From positions 33,093-97,092 of the forward strand of contig NW_004451676.1 in assembly GCF_000321225.1 (NCBI RefSeq): a DNA stretch of 64,000 nt, read 5' to 3'. The notes under the pieces are model-generated. The model searched no databases. It was not told the origin of the DNA and worked only from the letters and a program-made list of their open reading frames with translations. This document shows positions 47,762 to 59,694 of this stretch, one piece after another (the first letter of the stretch is position 1; each line of letters opens with the position of its first letter). Source of the DNA: Odobenus rosmarus divergens. Its lineage: Eukaryota > Chordata > Mammalia > Carnivora > Odobenidae. A program made the translations under genes and the position numbers.

Positions 47762-48425
47762 TTTTGCAAATCAAAACCACAATGAAACATTACCTCATAT
47801 TTATGGATGGCTATAATTAAAAAAATAACAACTATTAGAGAGGATGTAGGGAAACTAGAACACTTGTACACTGTTAGTGAGAATGCAAAATGGTGTAGCC
47901 AGGATGGAAAACAGTACAGAAGTTCCTCAAAAAATTAAAAATAGAACCATCACATGATCCAGCAACCTTACTTCTGGGTATATCTGAAATAAATGAAATC
48001 AGGATGTTGAAGATATATCTGCATTTCCATGTTCATTGAAACATTATCTATAATTGAAGATAGAAAGAAACCTAAAAGTCCATTGACAGATGAATAGAGA
48101 AAGAGAATGTGGTACATACAATGGAACATTTCTCAGCCCTAGAAAAGGTAAATCTTGTCATTTGCAACAACATGGATGAACAATGGAGGACATTATACTA
48201 AGTGCAATAAGCCAGTCATGGAAGTGCAAATATTACAAGATGCTACATATATGTGGTATCTAAAATAATCAAACTCATAAATGCAGAGAGTAGAATGATG
48301 GTTCTAAAAGAAAGAGGAAATGTGAAGTTGTTGACCAATAAGTATAAAGTTCCAGTTATGCAAGATGAATAAATTCTAGAGATTTGCTGTACAACATAGT
48401 GCTGAATTTAACAATATCTTATTGC
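47762..48425 (+). mobile_element. Older L1 3' fragment
   Basis: Sense L1 ORF2 end/3'UTR: CAAATCAAAACCACAATGAAAC, GAACACTTGTACACTGTTAGTG, ATCCAGCAACCTTACTTCTGG, CAACATGGATGAACAATGGAGG, ACTAAGTGCAATAAGCCAGTC, then GAGATTTGCTGTACAACATAG. Diverged and non-coding. It lies 220 bp downstream of the younger L1 end. Confidence 0.8.
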
Positions 48426-50600
48426 CACTTACAAATATAAGAGGATATATTCCATGTGAAATGTTCTCACCACAATAAAAACACCATCTCTGTAAAACAT
48501 CTTTATCACAAATTTCCCTAAAGTTTTTTCTAGAAATATTTTGATTACTAAATACCATACTATAATTTTAAAAGTTGTCACTCTTTTCAATTTCTTGGTC
48601 CATTTAAATCCCAACAGTTACATGAGAAGATGGACATGAGCTAAGACACCATAGAAATTTTATTGAACCCTGTAAATTTTATTAGGGAAGCACTTTTGGA
48701 GTAAAAGTTGCCTTAGCACTTTCATTTCCATGCCCATTTTCAACATCTACAAAACTTAAGAACTCCACCTTGTTATTCAGTGTCTTATGCCTGAAACAAA
48801 TCTCATGTCACATCTTACCTCTGGTTTTATTTTACCTACAGGGGGAGAAAAAATGGTAACTAAATATGCCTTTGATTTTCCATATAAACACTTACTATGT
48901 GTGTTAAATCATGTGATACAGCATGTGGTTAATCAATGCTTTTTCCTAATACACTTGGAAGAGTTTGTTTTCTATGCAGTTGAGAAATCCACATCATGTA
49001 CATCCTATATGTACAATATAGACTAACACATTCCAATAACCTAATAGTTCAGAATCATTCCATCTTTCATTTTATATACATATAGTTTGTGAAAGTCTGA
49101 GAAATTACATTCTGTACTGATAGAGAACATATATATGAGTACAATTTAAAGACTATACAAAGAAATGAAAATTCCCATAAAAAGTCAAAAAACCCTTGTA
49201 ATTAAAGGTATAATACCAATAAGTTGTTTTTCTATTTAGAGCAATACATGACCTAAAAATACTGTTTTCCTGGTGCTAGGTGGACTGCCTCTGTTGGTGT
49301 CATGTTTATGAGTTATGGGTACATCATTTTATGTTCAGGGCTGCCTAATACAAGAAAAACGTATTGTTCCCTCTGAAATTATATAATTTTACTTAATGTT
49401 ATTTTATCATAAAAGCTCTTCCTGACCATTATAAATCAAATATTAGCCACTTACCAACATTTATGTCTCCTTATCAAGTCCAACTTTTAAAAAATAGTAC
49501 TTATCAGCATAAATATCAAATATTTGTTATTTAGAACTTGTTTCCATACACTAAGTAGTAAACCCAAAGGAAGAAGAAATATTTCCTTTTTTGTTCAGTG
49601 CTATATTTGCAGGACCTAGAACAGAATAAATGACCTTATCTGTTTTATCACATTCAAAGTCACTAGTGAACACATTTTAGGTCAGGCAAATCAGCAGAGA
49701 CTATGAAGATGGATAAAGTATAGCTCATACAATTCAACAGTGCACTATTGAGAACTATGGGGACAATCCCATATACAAATAATTACAACATAATTTAACT
49801 AGGACTTTTAAATACTTATCAATGTATTAAAGAAATATCAAGCATCATCACCTGTGATAAGCTCTGAATAATACTGACATGAGTCCTTCCCATATGTTTA
49901 TAGATTGTAAGTGGAGGTGGACAAAATCTAAATAAATAAATAAATGCAATCAGGGAAACAGATGGTTAAAAATATTGAATAGAGGGGTGGTACTGATTAT
50001 AGCAACAACAGTCAGAGTTGGCTCTTTTTAAAGGAGAATATTAATAACTAGAGATCAAAATGATGTGAAGGATATAGTCATATTGGGGAAAGAGCACTCT
50101 AGGTAGATGCAGTGGCATATATGAAGGCCCTAATGTGGGGAATACTTGGAATATTCAGAATTCTTTACAAAAACATTGCAACTGAAAAGTATGAAATGGG
50201 AGAGGTAAGAGTAGATTTGGAAAACAGAGATGTCAGCTCATAAAGAGGCCTCATGATTAGTAAGTTGATTCATTTTATTTTATATACAGTTGGGAATCCA
50301 CTAAGACTTTATAAAAAATATGAAGCCACATTTTAAAAAAGTTCATGCTAGCTTCCATATGCAAAAAGAATTGGAATGGGAAAGACAGATGTAGAGATAA
50401 TTTACAAGGCAGTTAGGACAGTCCAAGTGAGAAACAGTGGTGGTCTGGCTCAGAATGGTGGTCTGATGGTAAGATATAATTCTCCATGGATCTCTCCTAT
50501 TTCTGCACACCTTGTATTGGCTTTTGTTCTGGATTTTCTTTTCAAATGGGTTTGTATAGCAGACAACTTTGGAGGATGGAAATAGTGTCCTTTAGGACAG
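48426..50600. other. No recognised gene; possible old repeat 49890-50470
   Basis: Mostly AT-rich. 49890-50470 (GGGAAAGAGCACTCTAGGTAGATGCAG, TGAAGGCCCTAATGTGGGG, TTGGGAATCCACTAAGACTTT, TTCATGCTAGCTTCC, AAGGCAGTTAGGACAGTCCAAGTGAG) follows the order of a widespread old mammalian interspersed repeat that I cannot name reliably. Confidence 0.35.
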
Positions 50601-50619
50601 AGGGAAGATTTGGTTGTGA

Positions 50620-51580
50620 GTACCAGAGAAGCTCAACTTACACAGAGAGAAAAAAATCTAGAGATCTTCGAAGAGTCCTTCTCAAGTATTCAGTTGAGTA
50701 ATGTTCAGTGCATGAATGTGAAAAAACTATTAGAAGACAAAGAACCCCATGAAGAAAAATTGAAAGGAACAGTGTCTGAAGTTCACAGAGGAATGAGAAT
50801 ATTACGAGGTTCCATCAGCCAGACTGGAAAACTTCATTATTCCATAATGAGGAGAAATGACAGTTGAAACTGACCAAAAAATGAAACAAATGATAGAATT
50901 TATAGACAGGGACACTATAAAACAGCTTGATAACTGTATTCCACATGTTTTGAAAGATTTATTGGTTTATTTTGAGAGAGAGAGAGAGTGCATACATGCA
51001 CATGTGGGGAAAAAGAATCTTCAAGCAGACTCCCCGCTGAGTGGGGAGCCCAACATATGGCTCAGTGCCATGACCCATGAGATCATGACCTGAACCAAAA
51101 CCAAGAGTTGGTCGCTCAATGTACTGAGCCACCCAGGCACCCCTGTATTCCACGTTTTTGAGGAACTAGAATATATTTTGAACATGTAAAGACATGGAAG
51201 ATATAAAAAAAAATCCAAATTTAATTTCTATAAAACAGCATGTGACATGAAAAATATACTGTATAAAATTGAGATATTAGACATTACAGAATAAAAGATT
51301 AGTAGTGATGCTGAAAACATAGCAATAAACACTACCCAAAATAACACAGAGAGAAAGAAAACGTTTTAGAAAAAAATGAAAAGAGTTTCAGTGATGTGTG
51401 GGATAACAGAAAGTGGCCAAATATTTGTGAATCAGAGTACTCAGAAGGAGAAAGGGATGAAAAAGTTAAAGAAATAATAACCATTTTCTCCAGAATTCAT
51501 GACAACTATAAACCTACCAATCCAAGAAACTCACCAAATGAAAGCAAGGAGATTATGAAGAAAAGTACAAGGCACTGAAC
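50620..51580 (+). mobile_element. Ancient L1 ORF1-region fragment
   Basis: Sense text such as GAAATGACAGTTGAAACTGACC, CATAGCAATAAACACTACCC, AAAATAACACAGAGAGAAAG, GATGTGTGGGATAACAG, AAAGAAATAATAACCATTTTC, CAAGAAACTCACCAAATGAA follows the order of ancient L1 ORF1. Frames are broken (longest 85 codons, charged and coiled-coil-like). Split by the SINE at 50954. Confidence 0.6.
50954..51142 (-). repeat. CAN SINE nested in old L1
   Basis: Minus head GGGGTGCCTGGGTGGCTCAG, GAGTCTGCTTGAAGATTC, CTCTCTCTCTCTC tract, AAATAAACCAATAAATC tail. The flanks CTGTATTCCACATGTTTTGA (50934-50953) and CTGTATTCCACGTTTTTGA (51143-51161) are an imperfect TSD. Confidence 0.93.
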
Positions 51581-51584
51581 AGCA

Positions 51585-52390
51585 CTTCCCATTTCCTCCT
51601 CTCCCCAGCCCCTGGCAACCACCATTTTTTTTTTAAAGGCTTAAAACGTATTTTAATAAGCTGATGCTGTATTACTGCTCCATTTCTCAGAAAAACTCCA
51701 AGGATATCAGGGGCAAATTAAACATGGTACACCAATAAAAAAAATACACAGCATAACTAACCATTCTACTTTCTACTTGGCTGTGAGTTTGACTATTTTA
51801 AATACCTCATGTAAGTGAAATCATGCAGTATTTGGCTTCTGTGATTGATTTACTTAGCAAAATGTCCTTCAGGTTCATCCATGTTTTTGCAAATGACAAG
51901 GTTTCTTTATTTTTTTAAAGACAACATTCCATTGCATTTATATATCACATTCTCTTTATTTCATCCATCAATATTTAGATTATTTCCATATGTTGGCTAT
52001 TGTCATTAATACAGCAGTGGACATGGGAGTGCAGTTATCTCTTCAAGATCCTGATTTCAATGATTTGAACATAACCAGATGGATTATATGCTGGATCATA
52101 TGGTAGTTCTATTTTTAATTTTTTGAGGAACCTCCATACTATTTTCCACAATGGCTGGACCATTTTGCATTCCCAGAGAACAAGTGTTCTCTTTCCTTCA
52201 CATCCTCACCAATACTTGCGCGCTCTCTCTTTCTTTTTCAAATGGTCATCCTAACAGGTGTAAGGTAATATATTACCATGGCTTTGATTTGCATTCCCCT
52301 AATGAATAGTGAGATTAAGCATCTTTTCATATACCTTTTGGCCATTTGCATGTTTTCTTTGGAAAATGTCTATTCAAGTTCATTTAGTCT
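51585..52390 (-). mobile_element. L1 3' part, interrupted at 51625
   Basis: Complement of L1: CCCCTGGCAACCACCATT, CATTCTACTTTCTACTTGGC, CTCATGTAAGTGAAATCATGCAG, CATCCATGTTTTTGCAAATGAC, CATATGGTAGTTCTATTTTTAA, GAACCTCCATACTATTTTCC, CCTAACAGGTGTAAGGTAAT. Between CCACCATT and AACCATTCTAC an unrelated 130-bp sequence is inserted. Confidence 0.75.
51625..51757 (-). pseudogene. Short 3'UTR-like retrocopy (source gene unknown)
   Basis: On the minus strand: about 120 bp of non-repeat-like sequence (ATCCTTGGAGTTTTTCTGAG, AATGGAGCAGTAATACAGC, ATCAGCTTATTAAAATACG) ending in TTTTAAGCCTTT and a ~10-A run (the T-run at 51627-51636). An ATTAAA variant polyadenylation signal lies about 20 nt before the A-run. 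It splits an L1 exactly at ACCATT, a 6-bp motif present on both sides. This is the structure of a 5'-truncated processed mRNA insertion. I do not recognise the parent gene. Confidence 0.55.
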
Positions 52391-52865
52391 ATTTCCTTTC
52401 TCAGATACCATAAGATTCTGATTCTAGCACTCTTAGAGCATTTATCGTAGTAATTTTCAAGGATTTGATGACATGAATCTTTTCTTTTAATTTAAATTCA
52501 ATTTACTTATCATATAGTGTATTGTTAGTTTCAGGGGTAGAATTTAGTATTCATCAGTTGCATATAACATATCCAGTGCTCATTACATCAAGTGCCCTCC
52601 TTAATGCCCATTACCCAGTTACCCCATTCCCCCACCACCTCCCCTCCAGCAACCCTCAGAGTTTGTTTCCTATATTTAAGAGTCTCTTATGATTTACCTC
52701 CCTCTCTTTTTCTTATTTTACTTGATGACATGAATCTTTTTTCATCTATGAGTTCCTCAAGATCAGATTCTGTATCACAGGCACCCTTGCATTTCCAGTG
52801 CCTTGGTCACTGCCTGACACAAAGCAATTGGCTAATAAAAATGTACTGAACTAATGAATGAATAA
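52391..52865 (+). repeat. L2 3' region, split by an L1
   Basis: TCTAGCACTCTTAGAGCATTTATCG before and GAGTTCCTCAAGATCAGATTCTG, CCAGTGCCTTGGTCACTGCCTG, CAATTGGCTAATAAAAATG, TGAACTAATGAATGAATAA after the L1 at 52484 follow the L2 3'-end order. Confidence 0.65.
52484..52721 (-). mobile_element. 5'-truncated L1 3' end with 19-bp TSD
   Basis: Complement of the older carnivore L1 3'UTR: AATTCAATTTACTTATCATATAG, CCAGTGCTCATTACATCAAG, GTGCCCTCCTTAATGCCC, CCCCTCCAGCAACCCTCAG. TTGATGACATGAATCTTTT occurs at 52465-52483 and 52722-52740 without mismatch. Same subfamily as 2259-2714. Confidence 0.93.
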
Positions 52866-53359
52866 AACTGATTATGAGTGTGATTTGTATGTACCTAAGG
52901 GTAACCTGATATTATGCATATGCTGATATTTTATTTCCTGAATATTCAGTAATGCCTTAATAATGACCAGTGAAAACTTCATTTGCTCTCAGGATAACAA
53001 AATGATTACACACTACTTGACATTTTTTCTGTTATTGTATTTAAAAATATTTATTTGACAGCATTATTTTAAATATTCACATAAGTGGCTTCTAGAATTA
53101 TTTTTATTTAACCAGTGGCATTAACTTTGCTGCCAGGTATCCTAAATTATGTGACAAGTTAATTTTAAACACAGAACTGTCAATCTTTCTAAATTAAGTT
53201 TAGGATCAAGGAGTGTGGGAAGGGTCAATCCAGTGGATTTGCTTTGAGGTAGAGAACTGCCTGTGGGGAACTAATTAAAGAAAAGATTTTTCAACCTCTT
53301 CCCCTCTCATTCTTCATCCCACTCCATGTTAGGCTTGGGGCATCCTCACGTCTTTCATG
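52866..53359. other. No recognised gene
   Basis: AT-rich; nothing named. Confidence 0.4.
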
Positions 53360-53455
53360 GATAGTGTAATGAGCAGGGTTTTGAGTCTTACACTCTGTTC
53401 TAGCATCTACTAACTGTGTGACCTTAAACAAAGAATTGAGACCTGAACTGCAGTT
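53360..53455 (+). repeat. MIR fragment
   Basis: GATAGTGTAATGAGCAGGG, TTGAGTCTTACACTCTGTTC and AGCATCTACTAACTGTGTGACCTTAAACAAAG match the first half of MIR in sense. Confidence 0.6.
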
Positions 53456-56452
53456 ACCACTTTTTAAAAGCAAATAAGTTTCTCACAGTATTTTTTTTTG
53501 AGAAATGAATGAAATAGAGCATATAACATACACTGCATAAAATTGCACTCAAAAATGAAATGTAGTTTCTTAATTTTGTTTGATCTCCTTTAAAAATAGA
53601 AGTTAAATGTTCCTGAAATAGGTAAGATAAATTTTTGATAAAAGATTAAAACCAAAAATCTATATTTAAAATATTAATATAAAAGTCAAATGATCCAAAT
53701 CTACCATAGGGAGTTCTAGAAAGCCTTTAGTTTAAATTAAAAGTAAAAAAAAAAAATTAAAATTTTTTTTAGAAATCCAAAGTAGTACATATTGAGAATC
53801 ATTTCATCAAGCATTCCTCAAAAAGATTAAAAAAAGAAGTTTCTCTGAAGACAGTTCAGATATTGTATTAAAAAAAATCTTAAAGTTAGAAAATTCAAAT
53901 TCTCACCTTTAGTTCTCACTGAAAATTTGTATGTTTGAATGAAACAATTTCTTATTTTTACCATCTTTGTGAAGGGCAGAACTAGAAAAGCAAAAAGTAA
54001 CAGCTTGTCTTCCCTTCACCTTACCTTACCTTTCCTTTACCTTACAGCCTTTAAGTAGCTGCCTGAAAGATGTCCCAGAAGATATATATGTGTGTCTATC
54101 TGCATGTATCTATGTACAAATATATGTGTGCATGCATATCTGTATGTAAATATATATAAACATTATTTCATATACAATATTTTTTAAATTTATTTTTACT
54201 TTATAACACTAATAGAGTGAGCTGGGCATGAAAAGTTGTATCAATATGTTTAAAATGGTTTTCATGGTAGATACAGAAATAGTTGATAAGCTGTCATTTT
54301 GGACTTAGCTGGGGAATTCTGACTCTAACAGCTTCCAGGCAAAATTAAAAGCTTAGGTTTTCTTTAATGCATACAACTAAACTAATTGTTTAAGAATGAG
54401 TTTTCTTAGTCGATGCTAATTGACTTCCTATCAAGTAATAATATTTGAAAAGCCTCTAAATGATTACTATATCTCAACACTTTTTTGCCAATAATTTTAA
54501 TGTGTGGAAATCGGTTGGTAATCAGTCTGATAGAGCTTTCAACTTAAGGTTGGTGGTATAGGCTGTCCTGATTAGTATTCTGCTCTTCTTGCTCTCCAAT
54601 CTTGTTGTTTAAAAATAGTTTATGCTCAAACATTCATTTTTGAATGAGGACTATGACAATTTAATTAAAGTTTAAACTCTAATAGCTGTTGAAGATCATA
54701 CATAATCCATACTTTTTATTCAATTAATTTAATAGAAAACCACTTTGTGATAATTACTGCTAATCCCTTGATTTTTTTTTCTCAGCTGTTTATCAATGGC
54801 CTGTGAGATATCTTAGAGGAAATCATATTGGGACATAATTATCAGCAGTCCCAGCTGGAATTAATGACAAAATAATATTTAATTACCTTGAATTCTCTAC
54901 CTCTACAATAGCTGGAAAAAGAAATAGCGATAATGTAGTAAAGAGACTTGCATTTAGTCTGACCAACGATTTAGGATGTTTTTGATTTAACAACACAACT
55001 AGTCCAACTTTAAGACCAGTGAAAATGGAATTAAAATAACATGTCAAGATGAGGTGAGGTAACACCTAGCACTTCACAGATAGACAAATGGTGCAGGGAA
55101 AGCCAAGGGAAAAGCTTTCCCCACTCACATATAATGTTTTGAAATTTTTTGTATATAAAAAAGATACAGTCTTACCTTATTTCCCCTTTGTTTTATCTTT
55201 AATGAAATTCATAACAGTGTTCCAGATCTAATAGTAATGTATGTTAATTTTAAAAGTTATATTATATACTAATAACCACTGTTAAATGTTGATTCATTTC
55301 TTTCCAGTCTTTGTGTACATGTTTATTATGATTTAAAAGAACTGAAGTTATGCATTATTTACAATTCTATCTTGCTTTTTGCTCTTTGTCAAAAATATTT
55401 ATACCATTAAATATTCCTCCACAATACTATTTTAATAGCTGCATAAAATTTCATTTTACAGCTGATGATGTTACCAATCTTTTACTTTTGAACATTAGAC
55501 TGTTTCAAAATGTTTTTACTCTTATAAAAAAAACTCACTGTTCTTCTGCATATGTTTTGTGTGTGTTGTTATTTTTTTCTTGAAGTTCGGACTACTGTAT
55601 GAAAGGCTGTATTTTAACACTAACATATATTTAAAATTACCCTTTGGAAATGTACCAAGGTACCTTCCCATTGTATTGTATGAAAAGCCAGAGCTGTAAA
55701 TACTAGACATTAATTTTATGTCTAACAGTAATTTCTGTTACTAGATTCCATGACATTAGCATTAACGCAATTACTGTATTTGCTGTATCCCTAGTGCCCG
55801 TGTGCTTATATAACCTAAACAACTGAATTACATCTTTGTATTACATTATTTTGGGAAATATTTCTTCATAAATCTTAGGCTAAGTTTTGCTATGGTTAAA
55901 AAAAAACACTGAGCACCAAATCTCGATGGCTGTTATACAATATTTACTTTTGCTAAGTCTGTTCCATATCCACTTCACTCCAGAGCTAGGCTGACAGAAC
56001 AGCCCATACCTAGAATATTGTCAGGCTCATAACTGAAGGAAGAGACATCGTGATACCATGCAAAACTCTTAAGGCTTCCACTTGGAATTTTCACATAGCA
56101 CTTGCCCACACATTCATGTTCAAAGTTGGTCTATCTAAGTCTATCAAAGTCTCGTATCTATGAACCTGTAAATATAATTCTCCCATAGGGAAGGTCCAAA
56201 TAGAATGAACAGTAAATATTTTCACAATACTATAATCTAGCACATGTCATTCATAGAATCTGATGAAAACTTTAATATTATTAATTTCAATGTCTAAACC
56301 ATTTAAATAAATGGATCCAATGGTTGACAGCTTATCAAATAGACCAACTGAATGGGACTAGTAATTAAGAGAGCCCTGCTGAAGTTTCTTCTGTGATATG
56401 TACCTAAATTAGGAATTTTTACAAAAATCTATTGCAATTATATTTCATTCTA
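53456..56452. other. No recognised gene; possible ancient L1 antisense at 55.15-55.68 kb
   Basis: Small tandem CCTTA units lie at 54015-54047 and TATG-rich text at 54085-54165. 55150-55680 (AAAATATTTATACCATTAAATATTCC, AAAATTTCATTTTACAGCTGATG, AAATTACCCTTTGGAAATGTACCAAGGTACC) resembles the complement of ancient L1 3'UTR. No coding evidence. Confidence 0.4.
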
Positions 56453-56467
56453 AAAGAAATGGGAATC

Positions 56468-56662
56468 AGAGGTGCCTGCGTGGCTCAGTCCGTGAAGCGT
56501 CTGTCTGCCTTCGGCTCAGGTCATGATCCCAGAGTCCTGGGATCGAGGCCCACATGGGGCTTCCTGCTCAGCTGGAAGCCTGCTTCTCCCTCTCCCTCTG
56601 CCCCGCCGCGCTGCTCATGCTCTCTCTCTCTTAAATAAATAAAATCTAAACAAAAAAAAGGG
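56468..56662 (+). repeat. CAN SINE with 15-bp TSD
   Basis: Head GAGGTGCCTGCGTGGCTCAG with a small insertion (CGTCTGTCTGCC), CCTGCTCAGCTGGAAGCCTG middle, AAATAAATAAAATC tail. AAAGAAATGGGAATCA at 56453-56467 and AAAGAAATAGGAATCA at 56663-56677 (one mismatch). Confidence 0.95.
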
Positions 56663-56841
56663 AAAGAAATAGGAATCATATTAACAACGTTTCTATATGG
56701 AATACCTGCTTTGATTAAAAAATTATTTTTTAAGGTTATGAACCAAACCTAGACCCACATATGTTAACACACACATATACATACACATATCATAGATATG
56801 TGTATACATAAGATTTTTTCATTCTAATATATCTGACTTTT

Positions 56842-57252
56842 TAAAAAAGAATTTATTGGGGCACCTGGGTGGCTCAGTCGTTAAGTGTCTGCCTTTGGCT
56901 CAGGTCATGGTCCCAGGGTCCTGGGATTGAGTCCCGCATCAGGCTCCCTGCTCCACGGGAAGCCTGCTTCTCCCTCTTCCACTCCCCCTGCTTGTGTTCC
57001 CTCTCTCACTGTCTCTCTCTGTCAAAAAATAAAATCTTTAAAAAAAGGAATTTATCTATCTATTTACATATTTATACTAGAGAGATAGAGAGTGCACACA
57101 AGCAGGGGGATGGGGAGAGGGAGAGAGAGAATTTCAAGCAGACTCTGCCCAATGCAGAGCCCTACACAGGGCTCGATCTCACAAGCCTGAGATCATGACC
57201 TGAGCGGAAATCAAGAGTCAGATATTTAACTAACTGAGCCACTCAGGCGCCC
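56842..57252 (-). repeat. CAN SINE (outer), interrupted by a second SINE
   Basis: Outer copy is 56842-56855 plus 57047-57252: minus head GGGGCGCCTGAGTGGCTCAG, CTCTGCATTGGGCAGAGTC, CT tract, A-rich tail broken by the inner SINE. CTAATATATCTGACTTTT flanks it at 56824-56841 and 57253-57270, identical over 18 bp. Confidence 0.93.
56856..57046 (+). repeat. CAN SINE (inner), inserted in the tail of the outer
   Basis: Head TTGGGGCACCTGGGTGGCTC, GCATCAGGCTCCCTGCTCC middle, CACTGTCTCTCTCTGTC tract, AAAAATAAAATCTTT tail. TSD is AAAAGAATTTA / AAAAGGAATTTA, i.e. the tail of the outer SINE. It is opposite in orientation to the outer copy. Confidence 0.94.
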
Positions 57253-57270
57253 CTAATATATCTGACTTTT

Positions 57271-57825
57271 AATATAAATCTCACTTGCACCAATGACCAA
57301 TTTAGTCCTCCTAAATCTTAGTAGTAAGTGAATATGAGAAATATACATCACGTCTGATGAAAGAAACCTAAAAGAGGAAAAAAGTAGAAAGTAGCTCTAC
57401 TTTTGATGGGCAGATGTAAGGTTATTGAAAAAGGAATTGTAAGAGAATTAAGACCACTAAGTTGGGTCTAAAGTACTTGTCTTAATACATTCTACTTAGA
57501 GGATGTTCTTATGCCAAACACAACTTTTTCAGCACTCCCCAAACACAAGCCTTGATGGAAATTCTACTCAGCTGAATCAGGATCCATGAACACTGTGATC
57601 TATTTTCAATTACTACTAGCCTAGACAAATATAAGAAAGTTAGTATTCAGCACCCAGATGTAGCACTGATATTCCCTCACATGAGGCTCTGAGCCACATG
57701 TTTCCCCATGATGATCATATTCCTGACAAGAAAGTCTATGTCTAATTGTGCTAACAAATTCTAACACATGATAAACCACCTAAGGGAAAGAAGCTGGCAG
57801 CTGAAGAGTGAGAAGTTGAATCATG
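57271..57825. other. No recognised gene
   Basis: Mixed composition; nothing named and no significant open frame. Confidence 0.4.
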
Positions 57826-57945
57826 CAGAATAAAGAAGTGGTGATCACAGCATAACAAATAGAGAAATCAATCACTATTGTACACCTGAAACTACTGTAA
57901 CATTGTGTGTCAACTATACCCACATAAAAAAAATTAAAAAGAAGT
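57826..57945 (+). mobile_element. L1 3' terminus
   Basis: AGAAGTGGTGATCACAGCATAAC, TATTGTACACCTGAAACTACTG, AACATTGTGTGTCAACTATACC, then CATAAAAAAAATTAAAAAG: the last ~120 bp of an older L1. Confidence 0.75.
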
Positions 57946-58734
57946 ATGTAATCTGGACACGACAGCAATCTAGTATGTTATTCTACTGAAGAAATAACTT
58001 GACTGAGCTACCTGGATACTGTGCCATGGTTAGCTTTCCATGCTTTCTAGGAAAGTAAATACCATTTTTAGACAAGAATATGTGAATTCCTTTGATTTAC
58101 AACCAAAGACAGACTAGCTGGTCAGTATCAGGTGTAGACTAACTGGTTGACCAATAATATAACTTAGATTCTATTTTGCCAGTCACTGTTTTCTTATGTC
58201 ATTCAATCCCAACATTTCTCATTCTTCTTAGACTACCAATTTCCTAGCTTCAGGATTCTCTATGTCTACATCTTGATAACCTTAGAAACTTTGGGGGGAG
58301 GATCCTTATTACTGTTCTTTAAAAGAAAACTTTAATCCATGTTAATGTCACCACTGTGAATTAATAAACTCATGGCCCCTCATCTACATCATTATTTATG
58401 AAACCTACTTCCTTGAAATTCATTCTAGGTCAAACCAGAAACATTTACCTGAAATTTTATCATTTATCATTATTCTTGATTTTTAATGATATGTTATTTT
58501 AGGAAATACACATGAAACACTAACCTTAATCACCCTCTGGCTCTTGATATTAGTAGCAACATCATCCTTCTTCCTAAGTGGCTTCTAATATCCAATTTTT
58601 GATACAAGAAAGAGTATAAAATAATAATGTTTACAGATCATTTTCTATTTTATTTAAGATTCTAATAATAAGATTCTGAATATATTATTATTTATTTTTT
58701 TCATATATTGTTTCTAAAGACTACTGTTTGGGCA
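57946..58734. other. No recognised gene
   Basis: AT-rich; nothing named. Confidence 0.4.
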
Positions 58735-59060
58735 TGGTGGATATTTTGGTCTATTCAGGCTGCTAAAAAGAACAGCACAGATTGAGTGGCTTATAAACAA
58801 GAGAAATTTATGGTCATGGTTCTTGAGGCTAGAAGTTGCTATCAGGGTGCCAGGATGGTCCAATGAGTGCACTCTACTGGTTTGCAGACTTCTAGTTGTA
58901 TCCCAGAGAGTCTTTTTAAGGATACTAATCCTATTCATAAAGGCTTACCATTCTGACCTAATTACCTTACAAAGGCCCCACCTTTTAACACCATCACATT
59001 GGGTATTAGAATTTCAGCATGAATTTTGGGGGACCACATTCAGACCATGGAAGTGGATAT
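58735..59060 (-). mobile_element. MaLR-type solo LTR
   Basis: Complement of MaLR LTR: TTTGGTCTATTCAGGCTGCTA, GAGTGGCTTATAAACAAGAG, GCTATCAGGGTGCCAGGATGG, CTGACCTAATTACCTTACAA, AGGCCCCACCTTTTAACACC, ATCACATTGGGTATTAG, GAATTTTGGGGGACCACATTCAGACC. Same family and orientation as 38450-38790. Confidence 0.75.
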
Positions 59061-59158
59061 ATATAGTCATCATATAAGATCAAATGCAAGTCTTTTGTTG
59101 TTGTTGAAAGAATGTACTTTGTAAACACTACTTATGAGCACTTTAAGAGCATTATCTT

Positions 59159-59348
59159 TTTTAAAAAGATTTTATCTGATAGAGAGAGATGGAGAGAGCA
59201 CAAGTAGGCAGAGCGGCAGGCAGAGGGATAGAAGCAGATGACTGCCTGTTGAGCAGGGAGCCCGACATGGGACTCGATCCCAGGACCCTGGGACCATGAC
59301 CTGAGCTGAAGGCAGATGCTTAACCAACTGAGCCACCCAGGTGCCCCT
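59159..59348 (-). repeat. CAN SINE with 11-bp TSD, inserted in MIR
   Basis: Minus head GGGGCACCTGGGTGGCTCAG, TCATCTGCTTCTATCCCTC, CTCCATCTCTCTCTATC, GATAAAATC tail. AGCATTATCTT is at 59148-59158 and 59349-59359. Confidence 0.94.
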
Positions 59349-59359
59349 AGCATTATCTT

Positions 59360-59510
59360 ATTTAATCCTCAGAATAAACATTTAAATGAAGTGTTTCTAT
59401 TATCCTCATTTTTCAGATATGAATATAAAATTTCAAATATGTTAAATAATTTGCAGCAGGACTGGGAGATACTATTCAATCAGTCTGATGCCAGAAAGTG
59501 CTCTTAATAA
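59360..59510 (+). repeat. MIR element
   Basis: TATTTAATCCTCAGAATAAAC, ATCCTCATTTTTCAGATATGAA, GCAGGACTGGGAGATACTATTC, CAGTCTGATGCCAGAAAGTGCTCTT follow the sense MIR 3' half. Its 5' part (…GAGCACTTTAAGAGCATTATCT) lies left of the SINE. Confidence 0.7.
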
Positions 59511-59694
59511 CTACATAACATCACTTTTTGTACATGTTAGGGGATTTTTATACTCAATCTATTTTTTTCCAGCCTCATTGTGTCCCAAGGACCTAAACCC
59601 ACACAAGTTCAAGAATTAGGTTTTAAACATATTACTTCCTAGGATCAATTACATATGATACATGGTCTGAACATTGTGTGCAAGTCTATCAAAT

